A DNA stretch of 64,000 bases, from the NCBI RefSeq assembly GCF_000227115.2, contig NC_016479.1, positions 558,001 through 622,000 on the forward strand, in the 5' to 3' direction. Positions within the stretch are counted from its first letter, which is position 1. Every line of letters starts with the position of its first letter. Positions 30,001 to 42,580 of the stretch are shown here, in pieces. The notes under the pieces are model-generated. The model saw nothing but the letters and a program-made list of their open reading frames with translations, made no database searches and was not told the origin of the DNA. The translations under genes and the position numbers were made by a program. Source of the DNA: Naumovozyma dairenensis CBS 421 (Eukaryota > Ascomycota > Saccharomycetes > Saccharomycetales > Saccharomycetaceae).

Positions 30001-31003
30001 TCAAAAATATTAATAATTAAATAATCATCATATAACAACTTTTAATATATCTGCAGCATTTGATAACTATTTTTGTTAAAAATACAAGAACATGAATTAA
30101 AGGTAAGGCCTAGGTTATCTACCGAAAAACTGGATAAGATAGCCAGACCCTTTTGATGAGAAGACAGTATATATAGTACTAAATATATGATATTTGATAT
30201 GTGACGAAACAGCACTTGTTAGAAAAGACTATTTGCCAACTAAGGCGACCAATTAAGGTACCTTTGTACTAAAGAAATTTCTATTGAAGTTGAATTTTGA
30301 AGGGGGGTGGGTGGTATCGGCATCGTGGCATTTTGTTGTTCCGTATGACATAATAAATACGAGAGGCACAAGCAAGTTTATTGTTTTGACACTATTTGGT
30401 TAGTACATACCCGGCCCAGTTGCAAAAAATCGGAAATTGAGATCTCATTACCATCTAAACTCCGAATTGTGTGATGATCATCATCCACATAAAACGATAC
30501 AGATTTATATTGGTGAAAACAACTATACTTTTTAAAGTATCCATGTGTAATTATAGATAGTATGTACAAGACCCTGCGTTAGGTAATCCCATAGGGTGCC
30601 AGGGCCCTTTCTTGCAAGCACGGCAGTCCTTATTATGTTAGGAAGGACATTGAAAAACAAGCGTCGTCAGAACATAAGTTATATAGAGCATAGTAGTAAG
30701 TAAGATTGAGTAGGAGAAATTTCAGCTAAACCTGGTTAATATAACTTGGAATATAAGATTTTTGAAGTAAGTGAGGAAAGAAAACAAATGGTTACTGCCA
30801 AATAAAAACTTATCAAGAAAAGACAGAAAGAGAATACTCGGGATAACATTATTGCTACCAACCTCCTACTGAAATTTATATGAGCTTTCTTCTGCGGGGT
30901 GAAGATACAAAAGTTGGCTTAGTTTTGAGGAGTAGGGAAACCTTTAGCAACCTTGTAAATAATGCCCTAATAGTGTATTTGAAGAAGCGTTATCTTTGAC
31001 CCC
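30001..31003. other. MET30 3' region and upstream of the small gene
   Basis: Includes a G-rich AGGGG-type patch (~30300-30312) and a GC-rich patch (~30570-30630). No gene recognised in this 1-kb part. Confidence 0.4.
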
Positions 31004-31209
31004 ATGAAGAGCATGTTGAAACGGTTCAAGCATAGTTTGGGAACCCATTCTGTCCTTTCACTTCCCAAAATATTGGCACTTTTTTTACTTATATCTTTCA
31101 CGGGAACAATTGGCATTTGACAGAACAATTGCCTCCAGACTCCAATCTGCATCCCCAAGAAAATCCTGGAACTGAATCACATAATATTGCTGCAGCTAGT
31201 TGGCTATAA
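31004..31209 (+). CDS. Small single-pass membrane protein, YIL046W-A-like (apparent frameshift)
   Basis: Two short frames abut. The first, from ATG 31004 (or in-frame ATG 31013), encodes a basic start (MKSMLKRFKHSLGTHSVLSL) and a membrane segment (LALFLLISFTGTIGI), and stops at 31118-31120. The second, from 31117, encodes a polar tail (LTEQLPPDSNLHPQENPG...AAASWL) ending at 31209. One extra T in TTT at 31116-31118 joins them into a 65-68-residue protein with one transmembrane segment. S. cerevisiae has a small uncharacterised gene, YIL046W-A, on the same strand in the same MET30-PIG2 interval; the link is from position, since I cannot align the two. Function unknown. Confidence 0.6.
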
Positions 31210-31842
31210 ACTATGAAATGTTGTTTTGGCTATATAGCAAAAAGGTGAAATAATTTGGAAAAGTATGGGTAACATACTAACCAATACATATACATACTTC
31301 GGTTCGTCGGTAATTGCATAAGTATGATTATCGTATACTCTGGAAGCTGGCACATTTTCTAGTCCAAGCATGGAATCCCTACGGATAAGACGGCTTGAAA
31401 TACTCTATATTGTTTATGTACTTAGGGACTTTCCACATTTGACAGTCTACGTTTTTACCTGGTGTTCCCTTTTAAAAACATATATATTTATATTATCATT
31501 ATGCCTCTGTGGCTGCACAATGTCTGCCTGTGCGTCGCAAAATGCACAAATCTGCATAAATTGACTGACAACTGCCCCGTTCCTTTGAAATCTGAAATCT
31601 GAAATCTGAAATTTGACAAAAAGGAAAAAACTCGAGCTTTTCCATCTGGTCTACAGATTTTATTGTTAACTAGGCTTCTCGAACAGCCCTTAAATAATTT
31701 CAGCACTTCCTTCGAAGTTATTTTAATCTTTTTTATAAATAAAGTTTTCTTCCCATATAATCGTAATAAACAAAACCAATAGTGTTTTGTAAATACATCT
31801 CAAACTTCTCTATCCAGAGATTCCAATATAGTACCACCATTA
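31210..31842. promoter_or_regulatory. PIG2 upstream region
   Basis: Promoter region of PIG2, including the heptamer repeat. I recognise no other gene. Confidence 0.4.
31587..31614 (+). repeat. GAAATCT heptamer repeat
   Basis: Three perfect GAAATCT units and a fourth GAAATTT, in the PIG2 upstream region ~230 bases before the ATG. Confidence 0.9.
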
Positions 31843-33876
31843 ATGAATACAACAAATGTTCTAGGCCATCATGCAGATCTCACTACGAAGAGACCTGCTT
31901 TATCTGCTCATGCCGCTGCTGCCTCTACTACCGCTGCTACAAATAGTATATCCAATAGTAATAGTAAGCAAATCAATACTACAAACCTAACCATACCCAG
32001 CAGCAGTAACGATGATAGGATTTCAACCCCTTACGATGATGATGATGCTGCTGGAGGGATTTCTCCAACTTCGAAGGCACCTCCTTCTCCTTCATTGTCA
32101 CCTTCCTATACTTTCAATAAGGGAAATAATACTCCATCAAGAACTTTTCCTCCTATGGAAAACTTTCATATACTCAATTCTAAAAATATCGCCATTGCAA
32201 CCGCATTCAATGGTAGCAACATTAATAACATTGCATCACCTATTCCAGATTTCAATAAATCAAATTCAAGATCTAATATCAATTATAACATTACTTCCAA
32301 CTCAAACTCAAGTTCAAACTCTCCAACTCCATCACAATTACCATTCAATTCTTTGAGCTTCTTACATAAACCAAAAAGAGTAAGTCAAATGAAAATGAAC
32401 AATTTACCTAAAGAACAACTAGAAAGAAATACAAACATGAATAAGGACCTTCAATCAAACACTAACTATTCCAGCAACACAACCACATTCCCAGGCTATC
32501 AACAACTACCTAGTCCGCCACTAACAGACAACACCTTCTCTCCCTCATATTATAAAAATAGTTATTATTTCAACGATACAGAACCCACAACCACAACATC
32601 AAAGGAAGAAGAAGAAGAATACGATGGTATATCCCCACTAACCAAATCCAAGATACCACCAACAACAAACGGCATCTCTGAACAATCTACACTGGATTAC
32701 TACAAACCAGTATACAAAAAATCAGGAGAATTATTAAAGCCATCTCTGAAAAGAAGATCCCAATCCTTACCAATAACACCAAATCATTCAATCCTTAACA
32801 TGAAGGGTAAACACCCCTCGAATAACAAAGGGATGATGATTAATGGAAGAATCCAATTGTCAAGGAGTAAGAGTGTACATTTCGATAATAAGTTGCCTAC
32901 TAAATACTTCTCCAAAGATGAATCTCCAATTATCGTTAGTGCATCACATGAAGAGACTAATATTTTGAATTTTAAACCAAAACCTTTACAACGTTCTGTT
33001 TGTTACGAAGATGGAGAAGACGTCGAAGACGAGGAAGGCGAGGAAGATGTTTCTAGTAGGAAGAAGAAATCTTTGAAGAAATTGTTGAATTTAAGTGATG
33101 ATGATGAGGACGATGACCATGATGATGACAATGATGAACGAACTGATGGAATTTTCAATTTGAGACTTGAAAAATTGATCCTCAATGATAGACATAGTTC
33201 TATCTCTAAGTCTACACCAATTCGTACAAAGAAAAAATATACTGCTGATAACGACAGTGATGAAGATGATGGGAAGATAAGGGATTACGAAAATGGTCTC
33301 GGTGGGTTTGTTACTTTTAATCCACCGGTAACCAATGGGAAAACAATAGTCGGATTGTATAACAGAAATTTCCCAATTTTAAGTAATAAGAATCCAAAGA
33401 GTTTGAAATTGAACATCTTTGTTAATTATTCACGTGGTAAGAAAGTTTTCCTACAGGATTTGAATTTACATATTCAGCATGATTATGTAAATAATGGGCA
33501 TTCATTACCAAGTCAAACGGCAACTTTGAAAAATAAATATATTATGGGTAGAGTTCTTGTGGAAAATATTTATTTTGATAAGAATGTCGTAGTGCGGTAT
33601 ACATGGGATCACTGGAATTCATTCCAAGAAATTCAAGCAATTTTTGTTAGTAATGCAAAGCAAATCTTACCGGGTTCCAACATGGATGTTTTCAAATTCT
33701 TAATTGATGATGTTAATAAATTCGATAATAAATGTCATTTGGAATTTTGTATTCAATATGTAACGAGAAATGATACAGAAAGAAAAGAATTTTGGGATAA
33801 TAATGATAATAAAAATTATACCGTCGATGTGGTCTTGGATGGATTTAAAAACCCTTTCGCAAATACTATTATTTGA
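31843..33876 (+). CDS. PIG2: Glycogen-targeting regulatory subunit of protein phosphatase 1
   Basis: Targets the PP1 catalytic subunit Glc7 to glycogen synthase Gsy2. The C-terminal ~190 residues (about 485-672) are a CBM21 carbohydrate-binding domain: GGFVTFNPPVTNGKTIVGLY, then VLVENIYFDKNVVVRYTWDH and the terminal NYTVDVVLDGF strand. A PP1-docking RVxF-type motif, KSVHF, is at about residues 343-347. The N-terminal half is Ser/Asn-rich, and an Asp/Glu-rich stretch lies between. 677 residues against 538 in S. cerevisiae Pig2. GIP2 is the ohnolog alternative; position next to AGE2 matches YIL045W. Confidence 0.92.
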   Translation: MNTTNVLGHHADLTTKRPALSAHAAAASTTAATNSISNSNSKQINTTNLTIPSSSNDDRISTPYDDDDAAGGISPTSKAPPSPSLSPSYTFNKGNNTPSRTFPPMENFHILNSKNIAIATAFNGSNINNIASPIPDFNKSNSRSNINYNITSNSNSSSNSPTPSQLPFNSLSFLHKPKRVSQMKMNNLPKEQLERNTNMNKDLQSNTNYSSNTTTFPGYQQLPSPPLTDNTFSPSYYKNSYYFNDTEPTTTTSKEEEEEYDGISPLTKSKIPPTTNGISEQSTLDYYKPVYKKSGELLKPSLKRRSQSLPITPNHSILNMKGKHPSNNKGMMINGRIQLSRSKSVHFDNKLPTKYFSKDESPIIVSASHEETNILNFKPKPLQRSVCYEDGEDVEDEEGEEDVSSRKKKSLKKLLNLSDDDEDDDHDDDNDERTDGIFNLRLEKLILNDRHSSISKSTPIRTKKKYTADNDSDEDDGKIRDYENGLGGFVTFNPPVTNGKTIVGLYNRNFPILSNKNPKSLKLNIFVNYSRGKKVFLQDLNLHIQHDYVNNGHSLPSQTATLKNKYIMGRVLVENIYFDKNVVVRYTWDHWNSFQEIQAIFVSNAKQILPGSNMDVFKFLIDDVNKFDNKCHLEFCIQYVTRNDTERKEFWDNNDNKNYTVDVVLDGFKNPFANTII

Positions 33877-34395
33877 GAATCTCAAATTGGACACATAGGA
33901 AAAGTAATAGTAAAATTACAATTAAAATGAAAACAAAATTAAAAATTCATATTTAGGGTGGGAGCAAATTTAAAAAATATTAAACATATATAGTATCATG
34001 GCAGGACCAGAACTTGGGAAGGAAATATAATAATAACAGAAAAAAAATAAAACATTAATTTCTTAATACAAAAATCAAGAATAGATCTAATGAACAAAAA
34101 TAAAAAAATAAAAAATTTAGAAAAGTTAGAAAAGGTTAAAAAGCAATAAATAAGTAACAGGATTCGAATATTCTATCTATATAAGATATTCAGTAATATA
34201 TAGTCACATAATATTAAATTTTAAAAATACTCTTGACAAGTCGTCAAATCGTTATTCTTCAATGATGTTCTATTTTATCGTATTGTATTATATTATATTG
34301 TGATGTTGATTAATTAAAAAGAAGAATCGATATATATAGAATACATAAAAAATACTATAAAATATACATGGAAGGTTTTGTCGCTGTTTTTTGGC
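33877..34395. other. PIG2-AGE2 convergent spacer
   Basis: Very AT-rich 3' regions; nothing else recognised. Confidence 0.5.
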
Positions 34396-35385
34396 CTAAG
34401 TCCAGACGTTCTTAAATAGATCATTATCTTCTAATGAAATATTTGAACTATTTCTATCATTATTGTTATTGGAATTCGTAGAGAAGTTCATGTTCATGTT
34501 CATGTTAAACGTGCTATTATTATTGGTATTATTGATGATATTAGCGTTGGCTGATGGAAATGTTGAACCTAATGCCGGTGTAGATGCAGATGTTACATTG
34601 TTATTATTATTATTATTGAAAAAGGTGCTTTGACTTTGACTTTGCGAATTAGATGCCGGTTTCGAATATAAAGATAAGATCGATTTTTTCAAATCAGGTC
34701 TTTGAACAATTTCTGGTTGTGCTCTTTCACGAGTCGGATTCGACTGAATTCTCGATATATTCCTATGAGTATCTTTCGTTCTTGTGGATTTAAACTTATC
34801 GGATGACGTTTGTAAATTCAATAAACTACCACTAGCACTTTTAGGATGAGGACGTTCGTGACTAATGTGAGCTGTTTTATTATTATGATCATTATTATTA
34901 TTATTACCTACAGCATCAGTATTGATACCAATATCTAAAAGTGAATTAGATGAGTCACCTGATGAAGGTAAAGATTCACTTGTTTCATGCTTTGCTAAGT
35001 GCAGATTCGTGCCAATCCATTTCTTATACTCGTATTTATTCTTGATAAACAGTATCAACTTATTGGTATCAGTAATCCCGTTTCTTAAATCAGAAGAACC
35101 TGGTAAAGAATTTTCATAATAGTCGTTAGCAATATTATTATTTTTCATTTTAATCAGCATTTCTAAATGTTCCTCTTTCCATGTATCTAGATCCACTGAT
35201 TTAACTTTAGAAATATGAGTCCCCAGGGATCTATGAACACCAGCACATTTGATACAAATGAATACACCTAATGACCATGAAGCCCATCTCGGATGAGATT
35301 GAATTTTACAATCCGCACAATTGGAATTTCCTGGATCACGTAATAACGCAGATAGTGCCTTCTTCACCTGTATGGTAGTGGACAT
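34396..35385 (-). CDS. AGE2: ARF GTPase-activating protein
   Basis: Promotes GTP hydrolysis on Arf1/Arf2 in trans-Golgi and endosome traffic. Residues ~7-125 are an ArfGAP domain with the zinc finger Cys23-Cys26-Cys44-Cys47 (CADC...CIKC) and the catalytic arginine Arg52 in HRSLGTHISKVKS. The rest is Asn/Ser-rich. The C-terminus ends in DNDLFKNVWT, a short conserved-looking motif. 329 residues against 298 in S. cerevisiae Age2. The position matches YIL044C. Confidence 0.94.
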   Translation of the reverse strand: MSTTIQVKKALSALLRDPGNSNCADCKIQSHPRWASWSLGVFICIKCAGVHRSLGTHISKVKSVDLDTWKEEHLEMLIKMKNNNIANDYYENSLPGSSDLRNGITDTNKLILFIKNKYEYKKWIGTNLHLAKHETSESLPSSGDSSNSLLDIGINTDAVGNNNNNDHNNKTAHISHERPHPKSASGSLLNLQTSSDKFKSTRTKDTHRNISRIQSNPTRERAQPEIVQRPDLKKSILSLYSKPASNSQSQSQSTFFNNNNNNNVTSASTPALGSTFPSANANIINNTNNNSTFNMNMNMNFSTNSNNNNDRNSSNISLEDNDLFKNVWT

Positions 35386-35900
35386 TACAGAATTTGTCAG
35401 AAAATAAAATCACTTGTTTTAGACAATAGTCTCAGGCTTGGTATAGTTGTTTAAAAATGATTTGCTTAAGAACAGCAACAAAATAACGCCTAACGGATAT
35501 ACAAAGGTGGACAATTAAAAATACAGACCCGCAATTTGATCAATCGTTCACCCTAAGAATACACGCACAGTTCATAAATCTCAGATATCACCTCAGTTAC
35601 AGCCAGCACATACGTATCATATTCTATAAATTCTATTATTATTTATCGTTTTTTTCATGTCGAAGTTTTACATTCCCGCTTTTTTCTTGATTTCAGAAAA
35701 TTTCACCTTCGTTTTAGAAAAAGTGTCACTGACACCATTATGCATCAATCAAAATATCAGAGACCATCAAGTATTTAAACAAAAATACTTATGTAAGATG
35801 ATGTATGTAGCGGAAATGAGTACTTTTCAAACTATTAAAAAAAAAGACTATATACTAAGGTACTAGGAAATGAAATTATGTATAATAGCGGACCTTCCTT
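35386..35900. other. AGE2 promoter and CBR1 3' region
   Basis: AT-rich, same-strand neighbours; the small open frame on the opposite strand shows no protein character. Confidence 0.5.
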
Positions 35901-37175
<1,275 letters not shown>

Positions 37176-37246
37176 TGCGCAAGCCGGGAATCGAACCCGG
37201 GGCCCAACGATGGCAACGTTGGATTTTACCACTAAACCACCTGCGC
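37176..37246 (-). tRNA. tRNA-Gly (GCC)
   Basis: 71 bases. The acceptor stem GCGCAGG/CTTGCGC has one G-U pair. The anticodon loop is TTGCCAT with anticodon GCC, and the T-loop is TTCGATT. No intron. On the minus strand the gene is followed by T-runs suited to Pol III termination. Almost identical to the S. cerevisiae tRNA-Gly(GCC). Confidence 0.97.
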
Positions 37247-38012
37247 TTGTTTTCATGTTTTTTGTGAAATATGTGATTAGTATAAGGAAGTATTACTATC
37301 ACGTCTTAATTGTCAAGAAGCTATGAGTCGTAACCAGAGAAGAGAGTTAAGAATTATCATGAATTTGTAAGGTTCCAAGTGATGTTTGGAACTTCTTTGT
37401 GCACTGTAAACATGTTTGTAGCTGCATTAAAATTTGTGGATTATATTTAAATTTCTTTTTATTGAATTAAAAGTTGGATGTCATGGCAAGTATTTATGAG
37501 TTTTGTTTTATGTATACATGAAAATGTATTGCAGATTCTAACATTCGGATAAATTCCATAGCAAAGATATGTCGAACTTACAACGAAGAGCTAGACTCAA
37601 AGACAGTGCAAAGTGTATAAAAATCAGGGACCTAATGGTTTAATCCCTCCCTTCGTACAATTATATATTTATATTCCTATAGTTTATACATTATTTCATT
37701 ATTAGATATAATAAAAATGAACAAGAAGTGACGGATAAGTATAAGGCTCAACAAGAACGACCTTTCTGGACTATTTAACGTACCACGATAGTCTTTAAAG
37801 CATCCACATTATCAGATTAAACTTAACCGATATCGGTGCACAGTATAACGGTTTTTGTTGTATAATATACTGGTGATGAGTCAATTCCACTAAAATATAA
37901 ATTACGCAATGCTGGAGATAAACTAGTAAGCGTCGCGTCTCAATTATATTTAAACTGCTTACATTGAAGTATACTTACACCGGTAGTTTCATTTCATCAA
38001 CCATATAGTTTC
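37247..38012. other. Spacer between tRNA-Gly and PKP1
   Basis: AT-rich; a small hairpin (GTTCCAA...TTGGAAC) lies near 37370-37392. No gene recognised. Confidence 0.45.
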
Positions 38013-39443
38013 CTATCGCCCCTTAAGTAATTGTTGTGAGGGACCTTTCAACTTAATATAAACATCCGTTCCTACACCCCATAAACTTTGAATATTAATA
38101 TCACCTTGAAATAATTTCAAATAATTTTTCGACAATGGTAATCCATACCCCATACCAGAAATTGTATTATTGTTGACATCATCACTTCCAGGAATGGCAG
38201 CTTGTGGTAACGTATGTTCTACTGTGGAAGAATGTTTATTCAATGCATTTTCATTAGTGTCAATGTAACGATCATCAATTGGATTATATCTTTCATTTGA
38301 TGAAGTAAACGAATATTGGAAGATTTCAGATTCGATGTTCGGATTTATTCCTTTACCAAAATCTCTGAGTTTGATGGTTAACTCATTAGAATCAGTTTGG
38401 AAGAGAGACACTTCGATTGGTTTATGGACATTGTGATCCAATTGTGCCTTTATGGAATTTTTGAAAAGTTCTGTGAAGATGTATTCTAATATTATTGGAA
38501 TGCATGGGAACGTCAAATCTTCACCATATAAATATTTAATCATTGATGGAGGAGATGATGAGCTTTTCCTTTTGTCTGTTTGGAAAGAAATTTGATCATG
38601 TGCTGTATTATATTTCATTTGGCATAAATCATTGACGAATTCTACTGTTTGATTGATCAAAGTAGAAATTTTTAAGTTTTTATGTACTATACCAATCATA
38701 TTAGGGTCATCATCAAGTTGAACAGGAGCTAATAAGGATAAATAGTTTGAGATAATCAATTTCATTGACATTCTATCTTTAATATGATCATCTAAGAATT
38801 TGAATATTTTTTTCCTTGATAATAAATCTTGATGAATTTCTTTCAATCCATTGGATAAAAGTATCAAATTATCATTATGTTCATTATTTAATTTTTTTAA
38901 TAAATCAATGATTAAATCATCATTATATAAATCGTACGGGAATTGTTTTGATAATAGGGCTTCCAAAGTTCTTAAATATAATGAATTAATTTGATTAATT
39001 TTTGGATTTGTGATGACGATATAAGGTAAATTTTGAATTGAATTTAATTGTCTACACGTATATGATATCAAATAATTTATTGTCTTTATGGTTAAATTAT
39101 ATTTTTCATTGGATGTTAATGGTTTTTTTTTGAAGTTTGTCAAGAAACCATAAGATAATGGTGGAATTGGTTTTCTGGAATAATCTTGAATGAGCAATTC
39201 TATATTCGTTCGTATTTTGTAATGTGTTTGAAAGTCCAAATGAGAAACGGCAGGTTCCGTGAGGCTTTTATGACCAATTCCGTCGGTTTTAGCTGAAGGA
39301 TGATGATGCTGATGATGTTGATGCAGATGAGTCACCTTCCTGTTGAAAACGATCGATTTGGTCGAGAAATTGTGGCAGCTGTAAGGTGAGCGAGAAATGG
39401 TTCTTGGTATAAATTTCACTTGAGTAAGATGACGAGATGTCAT
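38013..39443 (-). CDS. PKP1: Mitochondrial pyruvate dehydrogenase kinase
   Basis: Phosphorylates and inactivates the E1-alpha subunit (Pda1) of pyruvate dehydrogenase in the mitochondrial matrix. The N-terminus is rich in Arg, Ser and Thr with few acids (MTSRHLTQVKFIPRTISRS), a likely presequence, followed by a His-rich stretch. The BCDK-type helical domain covers about residues 75-260. The GHKL ATPase fold follows, with N box YIFTELFKNSIKAQL, G1 box LRDFGKGI and G2 box GMGYGLPLSKNYL. 476 residues against 394 in S. cerevisiae, with inserts in the lid region. The position matches YIL042C. Confidence 0.92.
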   Translation of the reverse strand: MTSRHLTQVKFIPRTISRSPYSCHNFSTKSIVFNRKVTHLHQHHQHHHPSAKTDGIGHKSLTEPAVSHLDFQTHYKIRTNIELLIQDYSRKPIPPLSYGFLTNFKKKPLTSNEKYNLTIKTINYLISYTCRQLNSIQNLPYIVITNPKINQINSLYLRTLEALLSKQFPYDLYNDDLIIDLLKKLNNEHNDNLILLSNGLKEIHQDLLSRKKIFKFLDDHIKDRMSMKLIISNYLSLLAPVQLDDDPNMIGIVHKNLKISTLINQTVEFVNDLCQMKYNTAHDQISFQTDKRKSSSSPPSMIKYLYGEDLTFPCIPIILEYIFTELFKNSIKAQLDHNVHKPIEVSLFQTDSNELTIKLRDFGKGINPNIESEIFQYSFTSSNERYNPIDDRYIDTNENALNKHSSTVEHTLPQAAIPGSDDVNNNTISGMGYGLPLSKNYLKLFQGDINIQSLWGVGTDVYIKLKGPSQQLLKGR

Positions 39444-41112
39444 TTTTGTTATTCCCTTAGAATTTTTTTGGTCAATTGGATTTTTATTTATCTGTAGTCA
39501 GCATTGTATAAGTAGGAGTTCACTTATCGATATTACGTGATATATATCAGAAAAATTCAGAGTTTCAAGATTTCAAAAGTCCGCGACTCACAACACTAAC
39601 AAACTTATATGAAAATTCAACAGCACAGAATATTTCTTTACTCAGATTACTGAACTATTAAGTAAAACGACGATTATTAATGCCAATGTTTCTTTTTTTC
39701 TGAGAAATCCATCAAAAATATATATATATATGTATAAGATGAGAGATGTTTAAAAGGAAAATATTAAGTCAGCGTTTCATTATCCTTTCTTTTTTTTTTA
39801 ACTAATTTTACCATAATTTATTACAGTAATCTTGGTTCTTTTTCAGGTTGACCATCGTATGGATTGTTAAAGTAAAGCACTACTGTGTCCAAAGCCACCT
39901 TTGTGTGGGTGAATGTATTTAGTCCGGATCGACCTCTCGAACTGCAATGTGAAATATTCAAATGGACAATTTAATAAGATAGAAGATTAGAAAGAATCTA
40001 CCTTAATACTTAAATAGGTCACGATAAATACAGATAGTGGATCGACGTATGTAAACACTATTAAATAACCGTTAAGTAATCAATAAAACCACAACAACAT
40101 GAACAACAATAATGACACTCAAGATCACATCAATAACTCTCAGGTAAACGAACAGAGAGACTCCTATGGCATTAATATTAAATCGGTACAGCTTTTATTA
40201 GTAATTTTCTATGATGTTGGACAGGATCCTCTTAAATAACCTATTGTGGACCCAGTGGTAACTGTTAAATTTCCAATGTATTCTCCAGAGAAAAATCCTT
40301 TCTTTGTTTACATTTGAAACTCATTTTGTGTTACGAAAAGAGCCTTAAGAAATTTTTTAAACTCTGAGAACTGAAAGTGAAAAATAAATAAAAATTTCTC
40401 CTAGACTCTTTAAATAATTTTTAAATGCTTTCATCTAATAAACACAGTTTCAGAAATATTTTGAGGGAGATTTAAAAGAAAGTGCAATTAGCTATGTAAA
40501 ATCTAAAGACCCGACGGGCTATTACCTCAAGAAGAAGAATGAAAGATAGAGAGAGCTATATAGATCAATCTCCAGCAGTCTGCCAAGATAAAATAGTATG
40601 GCAGCAACTATGGTAGTTTGCTTCTGCTTGTACTTTGGTATTATCACATATCACATACTGTCCACTCTCTGATTTGTCTGGGCTGTTGTTCTCTTTGTGT
40701 TTATTCCCTTGAACGGGGGGTTGCGTTGTCATATCATATATCAAAAATTTGTATATGCATATACTATACATATGCGTGTATGTGTATGTGCACGTGCACG
40801 TGTGCGTATGGTTGTAAATGGAGGGCGTTTCGGAACCATCCAGCGGCGACAGCCAGCGCCGTCAGATTCAGTTAGTTAATTAGTTAGTTAGGGCCACTTC
40901 TCCTTCCTCATCCATTAACTGCTCTTCTTGTATTTCTGTAATCACCGATTTCCAGATACTAAAGGTAATTGAAACCTCATAGTTGTCCCTTGGTTTTAGA
41001 TATTACACACACACATACATACACACATACATACATACATACACACATAAAGTAGATATCGATCCATTACTGAGTTCTATTCGAAAAGGTACAAAACACC
41101 AAAAACCTCGTA
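39444..41112. other. PKP1-GVP36 divergent region
   Basis: 1.67 kb with an open, coding-like minus-strand tract without ATG (39821-39970), a 46-codon plus-strand frame (40099-40239), purine/pyrimidine-alternating GT-rich DNA (~40770-40810) and CA/CATA microsatellites (~41005-41048). No gene I can name. Confidence 0.45.
41005..41048 (+). repeat. ACAC/ATAC microsatellite
   Basis: Mixed CA and CATA repeat units ~65 bases upstream of the GVP36 ATG. Confidence 0.85.
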
Positions 41113-42207
41113 ATGTCCACTTTCAACTCATTTACAAACTCCTTCAATAAGAGACTACAAGAATTGTCCACCACCGTGTCTCAAAAGACACAAGAATTCT
41201 CTACCAACATGCCGGATATTAATTCTTTGGCTCAATCCACTCAACGTATGGTCCAAGAAAGATTAGGCCAAGTAACAGATATCTCTCAATTACCAGAAGA
41301 ATATTTACAATTGGAAAGGAAAATCGATACCATTAAATCTGTTTATGATAATTTCTTATCTGTTACTAACACTTTTGAACATCAATCTTATGATTATCCA
41401 AACGTCGCTAGAGAATCTGTCATTGAATTTTCCAAAAGTGCTGTTTCTAAAGTCGAAGAATTATCTCATGCTACTTCGGCTTCTGAAGCTCAACAAATCT
41501 TAACTAATAATTCGAATCAAATTAAAGAGCCAAAAACTTTGAATTATGCCTTAAGTAAGGCCTCTTTAATTTCTAGTGAACAACTAAATAAACAATTCTC
41601 TACTGATGATGACAATAATAGTAATTCCGATTTCAAACTTGTTTCATCAATCTTATTGAAATTTAGTGACATTCAAGCAAAGATTGCTCAAGCAAGATTA
41701 CAACAAGATTTATTAATTAAACAAAAATTTAACAATAATTTAAGAAATGATTTAAATACAAGTTTTGAAAGAGCTCAAAAAGTTAGAAAAGATGTTCAAA
41801 ATAAAAGATTACAATATGACGTGGCAAGAACTAATTTATTAAATGCTAAACCGGAAAAGGAAGCTTCATTAAGAGTTCAAATGGAATTATTAGAAGATCA
41901 ATTCGCTCAAGCTACTGAACATGCCACCTTGGTCATGAATGAAATTATCGAAAATTCAAATTTTATGGAATATTTAAATGAATTGGCTAGGGCTCAATTA
42001 GCTTATTATCAATTATCTTCTAATATAATGAATGATTTTGTGAAAAACATTGGTAATAATAGTGGTATACCAACTTCAACTACTACTGCTACTACTACTA
42101 CTGCCACTTCTAATGATGATACCGCAACACAATCAACGACGAAGATGGATGCTTCCAATACTCCTATCAATTTAGATGACAACTTAGATGATGAGGATGA
42201 CGAATGA
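41113..42207 (+). CDS. GVP36: BAR-domain protein of Golgi vesicles
   Basis: Membrane-curvature protein of late Golgi and endocytic vesicles, working with actin and endocytosis. The start MSTFNSFTNSFNKRLQELST is an amphipathic N-terminal helix, and the helical body (about residues 40-310) has long charged heptads typical of a BAR coiled coil (QLERKIDTIKSVYDNFLSV, then QDLLIKQKFNNNLRNDLN and LVMNEIIENSNFMEYLNELA). A Thr-rich linker and an acidic C-terminal tail follow. 364 residues against 326 in S. cerevisiae. The position matches YIL041W. Confidence 0.92.
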   Translation: MSTFNSFTNSFNKRLQELSTTVSQKTQEFSTNMPDINSLAQSTQRMVQERLGQVTDISQLPEEYLQLERKIDTIKSVYDNFLSVTNTFEHQSYDYPNVARESVIEFSKSAVSKVEELSHATSASEAQQILTNNSNQIKEPKTLNYALSKASLISSEQLNKQFSTDDDNNSNSDFKLVSSILLKFSDIQAKIAQARLQQDLLIKQKFNNNLRNDLNTSFERAQKVRKDVQNKRLQYDVARTNLLNAKPEKEASLRVQMELLEDQFAQATEHATLVMNEIIENSNFMEYLNELARAQLAYYQLSSNIMNDFVKNIGNNSGIPTSTTTATTTTATSNDDTATQSTTKMDASNTPINLDDNLDDEDDE

Positions 42208-42580
42208 CTACTGATTTGAATTACATATTATATTTTGTTGTCTCCCAAGTGTGTTTTATCAAGGAGTAATTTCTGATTATATTTAATAAAATGAAATGAG
42301 ATAGGATGCGTTTCACTCTCTATCAAACAAACAAACAAACAAACAAACACATAATCAAACAAAGGAGCAACCCAAATGATCGCCAACAATAATGCTTTTT
42401 ATTTATCTATCTACCTCTAATAAAAAAAACCCTACAATATAGTTTATATATATAAAACTACGTATAATATTTCTTTAAGCTACAGCTTCTAAAAAAAGAT
42501 CCCATTCATGTACCTCTCTCTCTCTGCAATAATAACATACGTTAAGGAGGGGGGGGCGAACAAAATACTCATTAAAAAAG
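42208..42580. other. GVP36 3' region
   Basis: Contains a CAAA tetranucleotide repeat (~42324-42349) and a G8 run (42549-42556). Nothing else seen. Confidence 0.5.

Noticed and set aside
40099..40239. 46-codon plus-strand frame between PKP1 and GVP36
   Set aside because: Asn-rich start and no recognisable domain or position-matched small gene; kept only as a note.
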